From Hsuehochloa calcarea (Eukaryota; Streptophyta; Magnoliopsida; Poales; Poaceae), in contig CM070598.1 of the NCBI GenBank assembly GCA_036346395.1, positions 3,021,517-3,085,516 of the forward strand: a stretch of DNA of 64,000 nucleotides, read 5' to 3'. Within the stretch, counting starts at the first letter, position 1, and the number at the start of each line of letters is the position of its first letter. A program made the translations under genes and the position numbers. The notes below the pieces were generated by a model, which had not been told where the DNA came from, did not search any database, and was given only the letters and a program-made list of their open reading frames with translations. This document shows positions 43,395 to 54,308 of this stretch, piece after piece.

Positions 43395-45417
43395 TGGTAT
43401 CGAGCCATATCGATATGGGACGTAACCTTTAGCTAGATTGGTCGTCTTAGTCAAAGATTCAAAATATATTTTCTAAATCAAACCAAGCAATTAACTTGAC
43501 TAGAAATTCTTCTCTCATCTTATTCTATTCTTTCTTATCTTATTCTATTCTTTTCTTCTCATCTTACCCTCTTATATCATTCTTGAGTTCTTTTATCTTA
43601 TCTTTTCTGGAACTTGGTTTTCAAATTTAAATTTGACTCCCTCATCTCTGGATTATCCCTAGGATCGAGCCCTTCAAGATCAAGTAATGGAAGTTTTGGA
43701 AGTTCAAGATCCGCAGTCTGTTCCAAGTTACCCCTCCGTAAAGATTAGATTAGTAGCTGCCCTCCCTAGTTTTAGAGTCGTTTAGTTTGCGTAATAGGGC
43801 TTTTGTGCTTAAGTGTCCCTTCTTGTTTGCTTCTTGATAGCTTTCCGGCTATCCGTTCGTTGGGTAAAACCAATTTTGTCCGCATTAGGTTGATCCATCT
43901 ATCTCCTTGTTCCTCGCTCATCTCCGTGCTTTCCCTCGCATCTAAATTGCTTTCTTCCTCTCGTCTATTAAACACTGTGAAGCTTTGTCGCAGATGGTTC
44001 GCACCCGCAACTCCATAAGCGGTGATGAGACCCCAGCGCCGATGCCCGTCTTCCCAGCCGCCAGGCAGATCCGGTTTGAGTCGGTTCATGGCAGCCCAGA
44101 CGCAGCTGATGAGCTCTTTGATGCAGAATATGACTCGATGATGAATCGCCAGAACGGCATCATTCGCCGCCTCGCTCGCAATGATGAATCGTAACGATCA
44201 AGCACCGCCACGCCCACGCCGCTCCACCCCGGTGTTTCCTCGATCCGAGTTGGCGAGTTTCTAAGGACCCATCCGCCCACTTTCTCTAGCTCCTGAGCCA
44301 TTGGACGCAGAATGACCGGTTACGTTCCATGGAAAGAAGCTCGCTATCACCCGTTGTGATGATCGCGAGAAGGTTCAGATGCCACTCACCGGCTTGAAGG
44401 TACCCGCGAGAATGGTGGGAGAACTATTGTGCCGCCATGGAAACCCCGAGAGTATCACTTGGGCGAGAAGCCAGAGCTTTCGCCACTCCCATATCCCCGA
44501 TGGAAAGATGGAAATGAAGAAGAATGAGTTCCGTGAGTGCGCAGAAGGCAACATGTCGGTGAGTGAATACCTTAACAGATTCACTCGGTTGTCCTTATGC
44601 CCCAGAGGGCGTTGCCACGCATGATGCCCGCCAAGCGCTTCAAGAGAGGACTCAACCCGCTTGAAGGTGCAAGTCATTGGGAATGATTATTGATTTCCGG
44701 CACTTGGTGAACAAGGCCATGCTCATTGAGGAATCCGCGTGAGCTTGAAGAATCCCGCAAGAGAAAGATGATGCAAGACGGTGCCCATCGGTCCTCACTC
44801 CCTGAGTCGGAATGAATGTGCGCCTCTCGCGTGTTGCTCCACTGTCACATTGAGAGCCCCCAGAGCGAAGACTCGCCCGGCGATTCCGGTGACCCGCGGC
44901 TTCAACAGCTCCGGAACCAAAGAACCAAGGAATGGCAACCTGCGGTAGGATCACCGCTTTAAGTGCCATCACCGGTGGGCACTTCGCTATGATTGCCGCA
45001 GAGGCAAGGCCCTTCTCTGCTCGTTTCAACATGGGAGCTACTCCAACCAGACCCCACTCCAGAGTCGCACGTGGAGCCCCTCGGACTCCATCTGCACGAC
45101 CAAGACTCTCACCGTTTGGAAGAGGTCGTGAACCACACCACTGTGGAGGAAGCCCGAGCATGCCCGGACGTCGTCTTTGGGTAAGTTTCTTGTCAATTCA
45201 AAGACTGCCATCGTTTTGTTTGATTAGGAACTTCGCATTCGTTTGTTTCTGGAGTTTTTTGAAAGGCACCAGTTGGAAGTTTTGCCTCTTAAAAGTGTTT
45301 TGTTGGTTCATCTCGATTCGAATTGAGTACGAACCAAGGTTGCCCTAAGGTTAAAGTGACCATAGAAGGGTAGAATTCCTTGCTAATCTCATCATCATAG
45401 ACACCAAGTCTCTTGAT
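43395..45417 (+). pseudogene. Gypsy gag region, broken
   Basis: The primer-binding site at 43395 is followed by ~600 bp of leader and a start at 43994 (MVRTRNSISGDETPAP), typical of grass Gypsy gag openings. Later fragments include NEFRECAEGNMSVSEYLNRF and LCPRGR at ~44520-44610 (retrotrans_gag-like). The frame is lost repeatedly, and a zinc knuckle can only be guessed near 44955. Confidence 0.6.
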
Positions 45418-46545
45418 GTGATTTTGGGAATGGATTGGCTTCTTGATCACCAAGCCCTCTTGGATTGTGGTGGTAGAAGCATCACTTTGGTCAGTCCGGA
45501 TGGAACCAAGGTAAAGTTTGAAGCCTCCCGAGAGAAGCTAGCTGGATCTTTTGTCTGCAGTGCCAATGTTGTATCTATGGAAGAAGTGCGATGGTCGAGA
45601 GTTTTCGATGTCTTTCACGAGGATCTACGGAATGCCGCTGCATCGAGACTTGGGTTTGTCATCAATCTTGTTCCAGAACGCACCTATTTTCAAGAGACCC
45701 TCAGATTGCTGTCACATGATTTGGTTGAATCAAGAAGCAAATTGAAGAAATGCAAGAGAAAGGTTTTGTCAGACCAAGTTCTTCACCTTGGGGAGCCCAA
45801 AGTGATCTTTGTTGCAAAGAAGGATGGTACCCAACGGATGTGTGTTGATTACAGAGCCCTCAATGAGGTCACCATCAAGAACAAGTACCCTCTGCCCAGG
45901 ATCGATGATTTGTTTGATCAGTTGAAAGGAGCCGGTGTGTTCTCCAAAATAGACTTGAGGTCAGGATACCACCAGTTGAAGATTCGTCCAGAAGATATTC
46001 CCAAGACAGCTTTCTCAACCCGGTATGGATCAGATGAGTTCACGGTCATGTCATTTGGATTGACCAATGCTCCTGCTTACTTTATGAACTTGATGAATAA
46101 AGTATTCATGGAGTATTTGGATAAGTTCGTCATTGTCTTCATTGACGATATTTTGGTGTATTCCAAGAGTGAAGAAGAGCATGAAGAGCACCTCTGTTTG
46201 GTCCTGAATAAGCTTAGAGATCATCAACTCTATGCTAAATTCAGCAAGTGTGAGTTTTGGATGAAAGAAGTTACTTTCTTGGGTCATGTCATGTCCGCAG
46301 AAGGAGTATCTGTTAACCCCAGCAAGGTTAAGGATGTGCTTAATTGGGAGTCACCCAAGTCAGTGCCTCAGGTCAGAAGTTTTCTCGGAATGGCAGGATA
46401 CTATCGTCGATTCATAGAAGGATTCTCCAAGATAGCAAGACCCCTCACTCAGCTATTGAAGAAAGAAAAGAAATTTGCTTGGACAACAGATTGTGAGCAA
46501 AGTTTTCAAGAGTTGAAGAAGCGTTTGACCACACCTCGGTGTTGA
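45418..46545 (+). CDS. Gypsy protease C-terminus and reverse transcriptase
   Basis: This is the longest intact block of the element. ILGMDWLLDHQALLDCG is the C-terminal end of the aspartic protease. RT follows: VIFVAKKDGTQRMCVDYRAL, YPLPRIDDLFDQLKGA, FSKIDLRSGYHQ, TAFSTRYG, FGLTNAPAYFMNLMN, then the catalytic box FIDDILVYS (variant of YVDD), KCEFW, VTFLGHVMSAEG and SFLGMAGYYRRFI. The 'connection' to RNase H starts at FAWTTDCEQSFQELKKRL. The frame breaks right after, at TTP, where one base of a CC appears lost. The N-terminal protease motif lies upstream in another frame. Confidence 0.9.
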   Translation: MILGMDWLLDHQALLDCGGRSITLVSPDGTKVKFEASREKLAGSFVCSANVVSMEEVRWSRVFDVFHEDLRNAAASRLGFVINLVPERTYFQETLRLLSHDLVESRSKLKKCKRKVLSDQVLHLGEPKVIFVAKKDGTQRMCVDYRALNEVTIKNKYPLPRIDDLFDQLKGAGVFSKIDLRSGYHQLKIRPEDIPKTAFSTRYGSDEFTVMSFGLTNAPAYFMNLMNKVFMEYLDKFVIVFIDDILVYSKSEEEHEEHLCLVLNKLRDHQLYAKFSKCEFWMKEVTFLGHVMSAEGVSVNPSKVKDVLNWESPKSVPQVRSFLGMAGYYRRFIEGFSKIARPLTQLLKKEKKFAWTTDCEQSFQELKKRLTTPRC

Positions 46546-48090
46546 TTTTGCGGATGTCGGAAGGATTTTGAGATTTTCGTGATGCATCCGGCAAGGACTT
46601 GGTTGTGTCTGATGCAAGAAAGGAAGGTAGTAGCCTATGCTTCCGTCAATTGAGGCCTCATGAAGTGAATTACCCCACTCATGACTTGGAGTTAGTCAGT
46701 AGTGCATGCTTTAAAGATATGGCGTCATTACCTTATTGGTAATCATTGTGAAGTCTATCTGGACCATAAGAGCTTGAAGTACATTTTCACTCGGTGATCT
46801 TAATATGAGGCAAAGAAGGTGGTTAGAGTTAATAAAGGATTATGATATTGGAATCCATTACCACCCGAGCAAAGCTAATGTTGTGGCGTATGCCTTGAGC
46901 GAAAAGTCTCTTGCAATACCACATCGATCAAGGAAAATCACCGATACGCATGAAGAATTCCGAAGCTCAAGTTAGAGTTGGTTGAAGAAGGTTACCTAGT
47001 CGCCTAGAAGTTCAACCCACTTTATGGAATCGGATCAAGGAAGCTCAAATTAAAGATGCCAATATTAAGGAAATTAAGAGCAACATGAAGAAGGGTAAAG
47101 CCACGAGATTTTCGAAGATGAGCAAGGCACCATTTGGTTTGACAAGCGAATCGTGTTCCAGATCGAGAAAGAGCTTAGCGGTGATACTCAAGGAAGCCCA
47201 TGAAACTTTGTATTCCATTCACCTGGAAGCACAAATATGTACCAAGACCTCAAAGAAATGTATTGGTGGCCTAGCATGAAGCGTGAGATTGCCGAGTATG
47301 TAGCTCGGTGTGATGTCCGTCGTGAGTTAAAGCCGAGCATCAAAGACCTCTTGGACTCCTGCAACCCTTGAAAGTGCCCGAATGGAAGTGGGAAGAAATT
47401 GGCATGGATTTTATCCTTTGGTTTGCCAAGGACAAGGTCGGGATATGATTCTATCTGGTAATTGTGGATCGCCTAACCAAAGTTGCTCACTTTCTCCCAT
47501 CAAGACTACTTACTCGGAGATAGATCGCGAGAATTGTACATGGCAAAGATAGTGTGCCCGATGGAGTGCCAAGAAGATCGTGTCGGATCGAGGATCCCGA
47601 TTCACCTCAAGATTTTGGCGAGAGTTGCAGTGTTTTGGGTACTAATCTAAATTTGATCTGACTTATCATCCCAGACGGATGGTCGACGAAAGGGTAAATC
47701 AAATCTTAGAAGATATGTTAAGGGCTTGTGCCTTAGCAAATCGCACGATTGGGATCAAATGCTACCTTATGCGAGTTTTCCTATAACAACGACTACTAGT
47801 CAAGCCTCGGATGTCTTCCGTGTCGCGGTGAAGAAGTGTTTGCGTGTGCAAAGAGCGGATGCGGTGGAATCAATTGCCACGCAAGAAGACCTCACCTACA
47901 AGGAGCATCCCATCAAGATCTTGGAAGTAGCGAGCGAGTGACGGAAGCAAGACCATCCGCTTCGCAAGGTCGATTGGAGCAACCACACCAAGAAGAAGCC
48001 ACTTGGGAACGAGAAGATGACTTGAAGGATGAGTTTCCCCACCTATTCTCTAGTCAGCCTGAATCTCGGGGTCGAGATTCCCTTTAAGAG
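46546..48090 (+). pseudogene. Gypsy RNase H, integrase and chromodomain remnant
   Basis: RNase H words (DLELV, YLDHKSLKYIFT, MRQRRWLELIKDYD-like) are readable between 46600 and 46860 across frame changes. Integrase pieces follow at 47250-47700 (WWP...E, GMDFI, VIVDRLTKVAHF-like, IVSDRGS-like). At ~47890-48050 the phrases EHPIKILEVASE and EATWEREDDLKDEFPHLF resemble the chromodomain found at the C-terminus of chromovirus integrases. Confidence 0.75.
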
Positions 48091-48099
48091 GGGTAGGTT

Positions 48100-51040
48100 T
48101 GTAGCGTCCCGTTTTTCGGAGTTTTTGAAAATTTTAAAAATAAAACCATTTGCTTCTATTTGCCAAAAGCTTAATTTGGAAATTTCAAAATCCATTTGCA
48201 GTTTAATATGAGTTAATCAAACTTCAATTAAATTAAAGTCGGTTTAATTGAATTTTCTGGAATTTAAAATCAAAATTATTATTTTAAGAATTTTCTTGGA
48301 TTTATTGCATTTTAAAAGGGTTTTCCTTTTCCCGAAATTAAAATTAATTTATTTGTAAAAGAAAAGAAAATTTAAAGTTAAAAGTATTTTTATTAAGTCT
48401 AGAATAATTCAAGGAATTTCTGTGAATTTTTCTAGAATTTTTGGAGTCTATTTGCTATTTTCTAAATTGCTTTTTGATTTATTTGAATTTCTAAAATCAA
48501 AAAGGTATTTTAATTCCTTTTCCTGTGCGTGGGCCGAATCTCTTTCGGCCCATCACTGTTTTCCCCGCGCCGGCCCGCTCCGCGCGCCCTCGACTCTGGC
48601 CGTTGGATCTCCATCCGTCGGCTCTTGATCAGCCGCGTCTCCCCGCCGCCCGTGCTGATCTCCATCCGTGATCCTCGCCGCGCGATTCGCCTCCGCCTCG
48701 GCCTCGCGCCACCGTCCGTCGTCATCGCGTGGCTCTCGCTTAGCGCGTCGCCTCTTCTTCTTGGCCGTCCGTCGTGATCCGTCTCGCCTTCGCCGCGCCG
48801 CCTCTCTCTCTTCTCCGTCCGTCGAAATCGGACGACGCTTTCGTCGCCGCGCCTCTTCGCTCCCACCGTCCGTCGAAATCGGACGGCGCCCGCTCGTCTT
48901 CTCGTCGCGCGCGTTGGATTTCTCTACCGTCCGTCGAAATCGGACGGCTCTCCTCGCCGCGCCTCCGTCTCCCACGTCCGTCGATCGCACGGACGTCGTC
49001 GTCTGTCGTCTCGCCGCGCCGCCGTTCTCTCTCACGTCGCGCGAATCGCGCCGCCGCGAATCCGCGCCCGATCCGTCGCCTCGCCGCGTCTCGCGCGCCC
49101 ACGCCGCCGTCTTGATCCCGCGCGCCGCGCCTCTCTCTCTCTCTCTCTCTCTCGCCTCCGTTCAATCGGAGCCGGCGTGGCGCCGCGTCGTATGCCAGTC
49201 GATCTTGCGTCGGCCTTTCGCCAGCGTGGCAGCCACGTGTGCGCTTGCGCAAGCACTGACTGTGTAAACCGGATTTTTCAGTAGAAAATTAAATCCGAAA
49301 ATCCGAAAACCCTAAATCTATCATTTCATGTGATTTTCCAACTTCTTTTGGCTATAACTTTCACATCCGAACTCCGATTTGGGTGATCCAAATTTCTAAA
49401 TTCATATAAATTCATCCTCTTTCATTTGGTACTGGTTTTGTAATTTTTGGAGTTCATTTGGTGTTGTTTTATTTATTTGTTGCTATTCTCGCGTGTAGAT
49501 TAGGCGTTTGGAAGATTTCTTCGACCCGACGACCGAAGACTCGCTCCTCGCCAACGAAGGCAAGTCGTAGGCCTTTGACCATGTTGAACCCATTTTACAA
49601 ATGTATATTGCTTTAAATTAACATGCATGGCTAGTTTTATTAAAAATGGTTTTGGGAGTAGATAATTACCAAATTGCCATTATGCCTCCTTGATGAATTG
49701 AAAATGAAATGTCTCCTTGAATGACATATATCCTTGGATACCATAGGATGGTTATTGCTAGTTGGACATAATTGTATTACCAACTTGGGTGCGTATTATT
49801 GCTTAGACATGCTCTAGTTACATGAGACTTTCGAGCACATGTTCAATGATTATTGAAATTTGACTAATGGAACTATGGAGCAGTGGTGTGAGGCCACTTT
49901 TATTAAAGATGTTGTGCCATGGCGAGGATTGCCATTTGGTCGGGAATGAACAAAATGATTTATGCTCGGGCTTGAGGTAGGAAGCTAGAGTGGGTGCGTA
50001 ATGCACATTGGGTTGTGGTAGACTTGTGCGAGCGACCAACTAAGGACTTAACTTTGCAAGTCATTGATGCAGGTCACCTCGTGCAACCATAAGTCCGGTA
50101 TGGGACGGACTGGCCAATTAATTAGGAAAGTTTTGAGTCGGTTCTGTTGTGGTATTTATTGGCGCAAGAGGGTGTGATGGCGAAACCTTAGCGAGCGACC
50201 AGAGGCAAAATGGAACTTTGTAAAAGCCTTGTCACGTGCTCTAGACTACTCACCAAAGGAAGTGGCGGTGGTATCGACGGATGCCAAACAAACTAGAGAA
50301 TTCGTGTCTTGTGGGTAAAATGTACAACCTCTGCAGTGTCAAAATCTATTCGAATAGCCGTGTCCCGGTTACGGACATGCACAGTGATTTCGCGCAAGGG
50401 TAGTATTTTCAAAAATGTGGTTTGGTTCGATGGAAGCGTTTGGTTGGAATGGTTGGGAAGTGAGCGGGATGTTCACCGTTTGATTCAAAAGAACTTGGTA
50501 TTCTATGTATTATTCTTTTAAAATCACCTTTGCAATCTAATTAATGTAATTCTTGTTAAACTTGCTTTACGCAAATTAACCATAAAGCCATCCTTGCTTA
50601 AGCGACATGAATACTAAGTGCATACATTTCTCTCGACTTCTTGAGTACTTTATGTACTCACGGCTTTATGCCCTTTGTTGATCGGTCAATGGAAGAATCG
50701 GAAATGTTGAGTTCTACGAAGAAGGCTACTTTGAAGACTTCGCGATCTAGGTCACGTCCTCCACTCGATTGCTGTGGGCATGTCGATTGGGCTCCACGTA
50801 TTTTTGAGATTTCATTTGCGGATACTCTATTGTTGCTAAGCCTGTGAGGCGACTTTTGTAGAACCTTGACCATAAGGTCTTTCTTTGTTTTAATTAATAT
50901 TACTTTATGCCGCTTCATTAGTTCGTTGTTGAATGGTTATGATTACATCATTGTTGTAGCTGCAAGCTAGCTACGATCATGGGACTAGCTTGGTATGCAC
51001 GAGAGGGTCTCGGGGTTGTGTGACACCGGGGTCCGAGACA
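48100..51040 (+). repeat. 3' LTR of the Gypsy element
   Basis: Direct repeat of 40449-43394. It is more divergent in the GC-rich palindrome block (48540-49150), where short losses are frequent. It has a (TC)n run at ~49131-49153. It ends GTCCGAGACA at 51040, followed by the ATTTA duplication. Confidence 0.9.
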
Positions 51041-51045
51041 ATTTA

Positions 51046-51770
51046 CGAACGTTGAGACACCGCCTCGTCTGCGGGTTTGTCGAGAGATGTTGCCGAAGAC
51101 GTGGGCGATGCCCTCGCTCTTAACGAGATCGGCGCGCGTCAGAGATCATAACAAGCGGTCGTGCGCGGTCTCGTCCTCCGCCGCCCATCTGCGTGCTTTA
51201 CCCGCGTACCAGCGATGCCGAGTGCATGGGGTGAGTGTTTTGTGCTGGATAGCTCATGCGCGCGCACTTTGCTCTGAAATTCAGCCGTCGTCTTCATCGC
51301 GCACGGCGTCCCATGTATCCGCGACAAAAATTGATCGTCGTGAAGGCGTCCGACCGTGTTCACGTCTTTGCGTGACAAGCGAGCTCTTGAAGGTCCTCCA
51401 CGCGTGGGACATCGCCGGCCAGCGGCGTGCCATCGCACACGTGCAGTAGTCTCGCTTCAGGAAAGTGAGCGAGGCGAAAGTTCGATCCTGGCCCGGTCTC
51501 TCTGTACATCCGTTAGAGACTTCGAGGTTGGGGTGGTGATGGGGACCCGTTCCTTGCAAGTACCCGCAGACGGTCCGGAATCTCGCACCGCTTTCTTGGG
51601 ACTCGGCGGGATCCCGGCGTCCACCGACCTCCGTGATCGTCATGCGGCCGAGGGCAATTTGGATATTCCTCGCCTTCTCGCTGCGTACCACCTTGATCGG
51701 AGATCGGGCGCATTTGGCGGCGTCGATGACGGCGGCGAAGGCGGTGCCTCTGCCATCTCGCTTACTTGCT
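51046..51770 (-). pseudogene. CACTA second ORF, 5' part (Transposase_24-like)
   Basis: Minus-strand fragments in alternating frames read QDRTFASLTFLKRDYCTCAM, AMSHAWRTFKSSLVT, TWDAV and EFQSKVRAHELSSTKHSPHA with LGIAGT. This matches the order expected of plant CACTA Transposase_24-type proteins (F..KRDYCTCAM, W..FKS.L, EEFQ..S...R, HRMG..GY.GK). It continues, beyond the Gypsy insertion at 51040/40449, into the coiled-coil and peptidase-like part. Frameshifts lie in GC-rich runs. The true start is not visible. Confidence 0.65.
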
Positions 51771-53219
51771 ATCTATATAAGTTCGTGCGCAATTATTACA
51801 TAGTATATAAAATTGAGTTTGTACTTCAAATATTAAAAATTAACTCGTTTTGATCCATAGACGAGTCTGGACTATCTGTAAGTGAGTCATGCCGTGTACT
51901 CAGTTAGATGATATTAAAGATAGTAGTCAATATTTGAATGTCCACAAAAGCATTCGGATCTCGGGAACCATAGGACATTTGTGGGCAAGCAATGCAAAAA
52001 TTGTTTCATAAAGGCATTAATCACCATAGACCGTCTGAGACTATCGAGAGAGAGTTGCAAAGGAACTAGCCTTTGCCATCTCAACCCCATTGTCAATAAT
52101 CTTCATAAATTGAACTAAACAACACAAATTCACAACTTGAGCTCTAAATAATGCTTAACTACTCTGTCTAAAGATAGCAAAGCCAATAGACCACTCAATA
52201 AAATTATGATTAACCGGGAGATCAAGTTTGATCACGAACAATACTCAATTCTCCAATTCTTATAATAATAGAAAGAATTATACTTATTGATTCTATATCC
52301 AATGCATATCTTGTACTATCTCCGTGATTCTATATCCAATGCATATCTTTGTGGCGCCATCTGAATGGCACAAATGAACAAGGAGATCGTATTGAAAACT
52401 CGAAGCTACCAAAGAAATGTATACATAATGAACCCCCAGTACATGCTATGGATGAGACTATGTAACAAACCAACGGTCAAGACAAGTGTACTACAACCAA
52501 GAGCAATTACAAAACAATAGGACTTTTGATGGCACATGAGTCATACTAAACATGCATCGTACATCTCTCTCTGAGCCAAATAAATATGATATATCATCTC
52601 TCTCCAAATAAATAGCACTTGATAATTCTTCAATCCAAATCTCCAAAAATTCTGGAATTTAAGAAAATTTGAAGCGATGTGGCATAGTCGACCCTAACAA
52701 AATCATGAGTTCAATATCATGAGGAATTGTAAAAATATTTTCAAGCTCGAATAACCTTGTGAGATACAAAAATCAAGATTTCATTTATTGAAATATATCA
52801 GTTCCTATCTTGTCAGTTCGTCAATCGGAAGCAGGCATGGATGTAAAAAAAATTGTCAAATTCGTGCACGATTTTTGTCATAGCAATCTCTCTCCACCAC
52901 GGCAATTTCTCTCGATTTACAACCCAATTAAACACTATAGTCATTGGGCCTTGAACTACACGTACAAATCGAACAGTCCTTAAAAGAAAAGGAGAAACTT
53001 AGTACCTCTTGTCAAGTTTGTAGTGCTATAGTTTCCACTCGAATTGACACATAACCACAATAACAACATCACGATCTTACATACACAATAACAACATCAA
53101 GTTTGTAGTGCTATAGTCCTTAAAAATCAAATCTGAGCGACCAACAACAAAACAAAACAAAACAAAAACATCTTGTTGCTTGGTGTTACCTTACGTATGT
53201 TATGTGCAAACAAAGAGTA
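51771..53219. other. CACTA interior, AT-rich, no gene supported
   Basis: Probably intron, UTR or spacer of the second ORF. It contains a 25-bp direct repeat (TGATTCTATATCCAATGCAT + ATCTT) at 52288-52312 and 52325-52349. Confidence 0.55.
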
Positions 53220-53220
53220 G

Positions 53221-53400
53221 GTGCAACAAAATCGGGGAGGAGGAGGCGCGAGTCTGGGAGGCGCCGGGTCGGGGAGGAGGCGGCGCGAGGGTCGGGGCCG
53301 GGGTCGGGGAGGAGGCGCCGGGTCGGGAGGCGCCGGGAGTCGGGAGGAGGAGGCGCCGGGTCGGGAGGTGTTCGGGAGGAGGCGCGCGAGGGCGACACCG
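53221..53400. repeat. GC-rich minisatellite (GGCGCCGGGTCGGGAGGAG units)
   Basis: About ten irregular units of 15-24 bp made of GGAGGAGGCG, CGCCGGGTCGGG and GGGGTCGGGG. Open frames in all three phases are Gly/Arg/Ala repeats without a domain. It is G-rich enough to form G-quadruplexes on the plus strand. Confidence 0.7.
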
Positions 53401-53439
53401 ATAGGGTTAGATCAAAACCTATCGGTGTCGTAACCTATA

Positions 53440-53590
53440 TAATCAAGAGGCATCACAGGCGGTTCTCGAGGAAACCGTGCGTGATGTGGCTATCACTGAC
53501 GGTTCCCTCAAGAACTGCTCAGATAAACATCCTGAGCGGTTCATGAGAAACCGTGCATGATGTTCCACATCGAGCATACTAGAATTTTGC
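53440..53590. repeat. Internal block of CACTA subterminal-type hairpin repeats
   Basis: Units such as ATCACAGGCGGTTCTC...GAAACCGTGCGTGAT and ATCCTGAGCGGTTCAT...GAAACCGTGCATGAT are the same type as the terminal arrays at 27200 and 57765, but lie in the middle of the element between the two genes. A GC-rich minisatellite precedes them, as at the right end. The block is followed by AGCATACTAGAATT, reminiscent of the complement of the region next to the right terminus. It could be a remnant terminus of an older element or an internal promoter duplication. Confidence 0.65.
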
Positions 53591-54308
53591 AAATAAGCCC
53601 TCTGTGTTTTGTGAAATTACAAAGGGTACTCAATTTATATCATTCAGTCCTTGGGGCCAAAAATCTTTAGATTAGACCTTAGAATTAACGCATTTTTGTT
53701 CTAACACATGGAAATCCTGCAAATTAAACCCTAGAAGAGTTCTGGTTTTGTTATTTAGTATTAAAGGATTTATTTAATCACTAGAATTTGTACTCGAATG
53801 TTACTATTTGAGTAAATTGTTTATATGTTGTACTCGAATGTTTTGACTCATGTGTCCTATTTATGAGTCAAATGTTGTTGTTTTGCATGATATAGACAAC
53901 ATGACTCGTGTAAGAACCATACCAACAGGGGGTTCCCATAGTTGAGTCATGGTTGCTTCAGCTATCTCTACTGGGAGTTGGAAGTTAAAAATCACCTCGT
54001 TGCCAAGGACATGCATACCATCCTAAATAAAGATGGTATGCTTTTGCAGCAAACAAGATGGAATCAATTATTCTTGGTATCAAGTGTTTTTCTCATAAGT
54101 GGTATCGAGTTCGTACAAGTGGAATAAAATACTTGACAATTGTCATCAATTTAAAGATCATAAGTCCATAACACATTAACACATGACAATGGAATAAATT
54201 AGTTAATTACAATGGAGTAAATTCTTAATTAAAATATAGCCCTTCATGATGATCGGCGCGCATATAGCTAGCTTCCTCATTGGGTTCTTCCTCGAGCACG
54301 ATCTAGTC
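53591..54308. other. CACTA interior downstream of the transposase, AT-rich
   Basis: No gene is visible. It is likely the 3' UTR and spacer of the TNP2 gene, which ends at 54309. Confidence 0.5.

Larger units (their letters stand above)
40449..51040 (+). mobile_element. Ty3/Gypsy chromovirus (Tekay-like) retrotransposon
   Basis: Flanked by ATTTA (40444-40448, 51041-51045). LTRs of ~2.94 kb start TGTAGCGTCCCG (40449-~43394, 48100-51040). TGGTATCGAGCC at 43395 fits a tRNA-Met primer site, and a purine tract (AAGAGGGGTAGG) precedes the 3' LTR. Order is gag, protease, RT, RNase H, integrase and chromodomain remnant, which is Gypsy. It inserted into the second ORF of the CACTA element and must therefore be younger than it. 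The internal region is damaged; only the RT block remains a long frame. Confidence 0.92.

Noticed and set aside
53180..53546. Gly/Arg-rich open frames
   Set aside because: They arise from the GGCGCCGGG minisatellite in all phases and are not a protein family.
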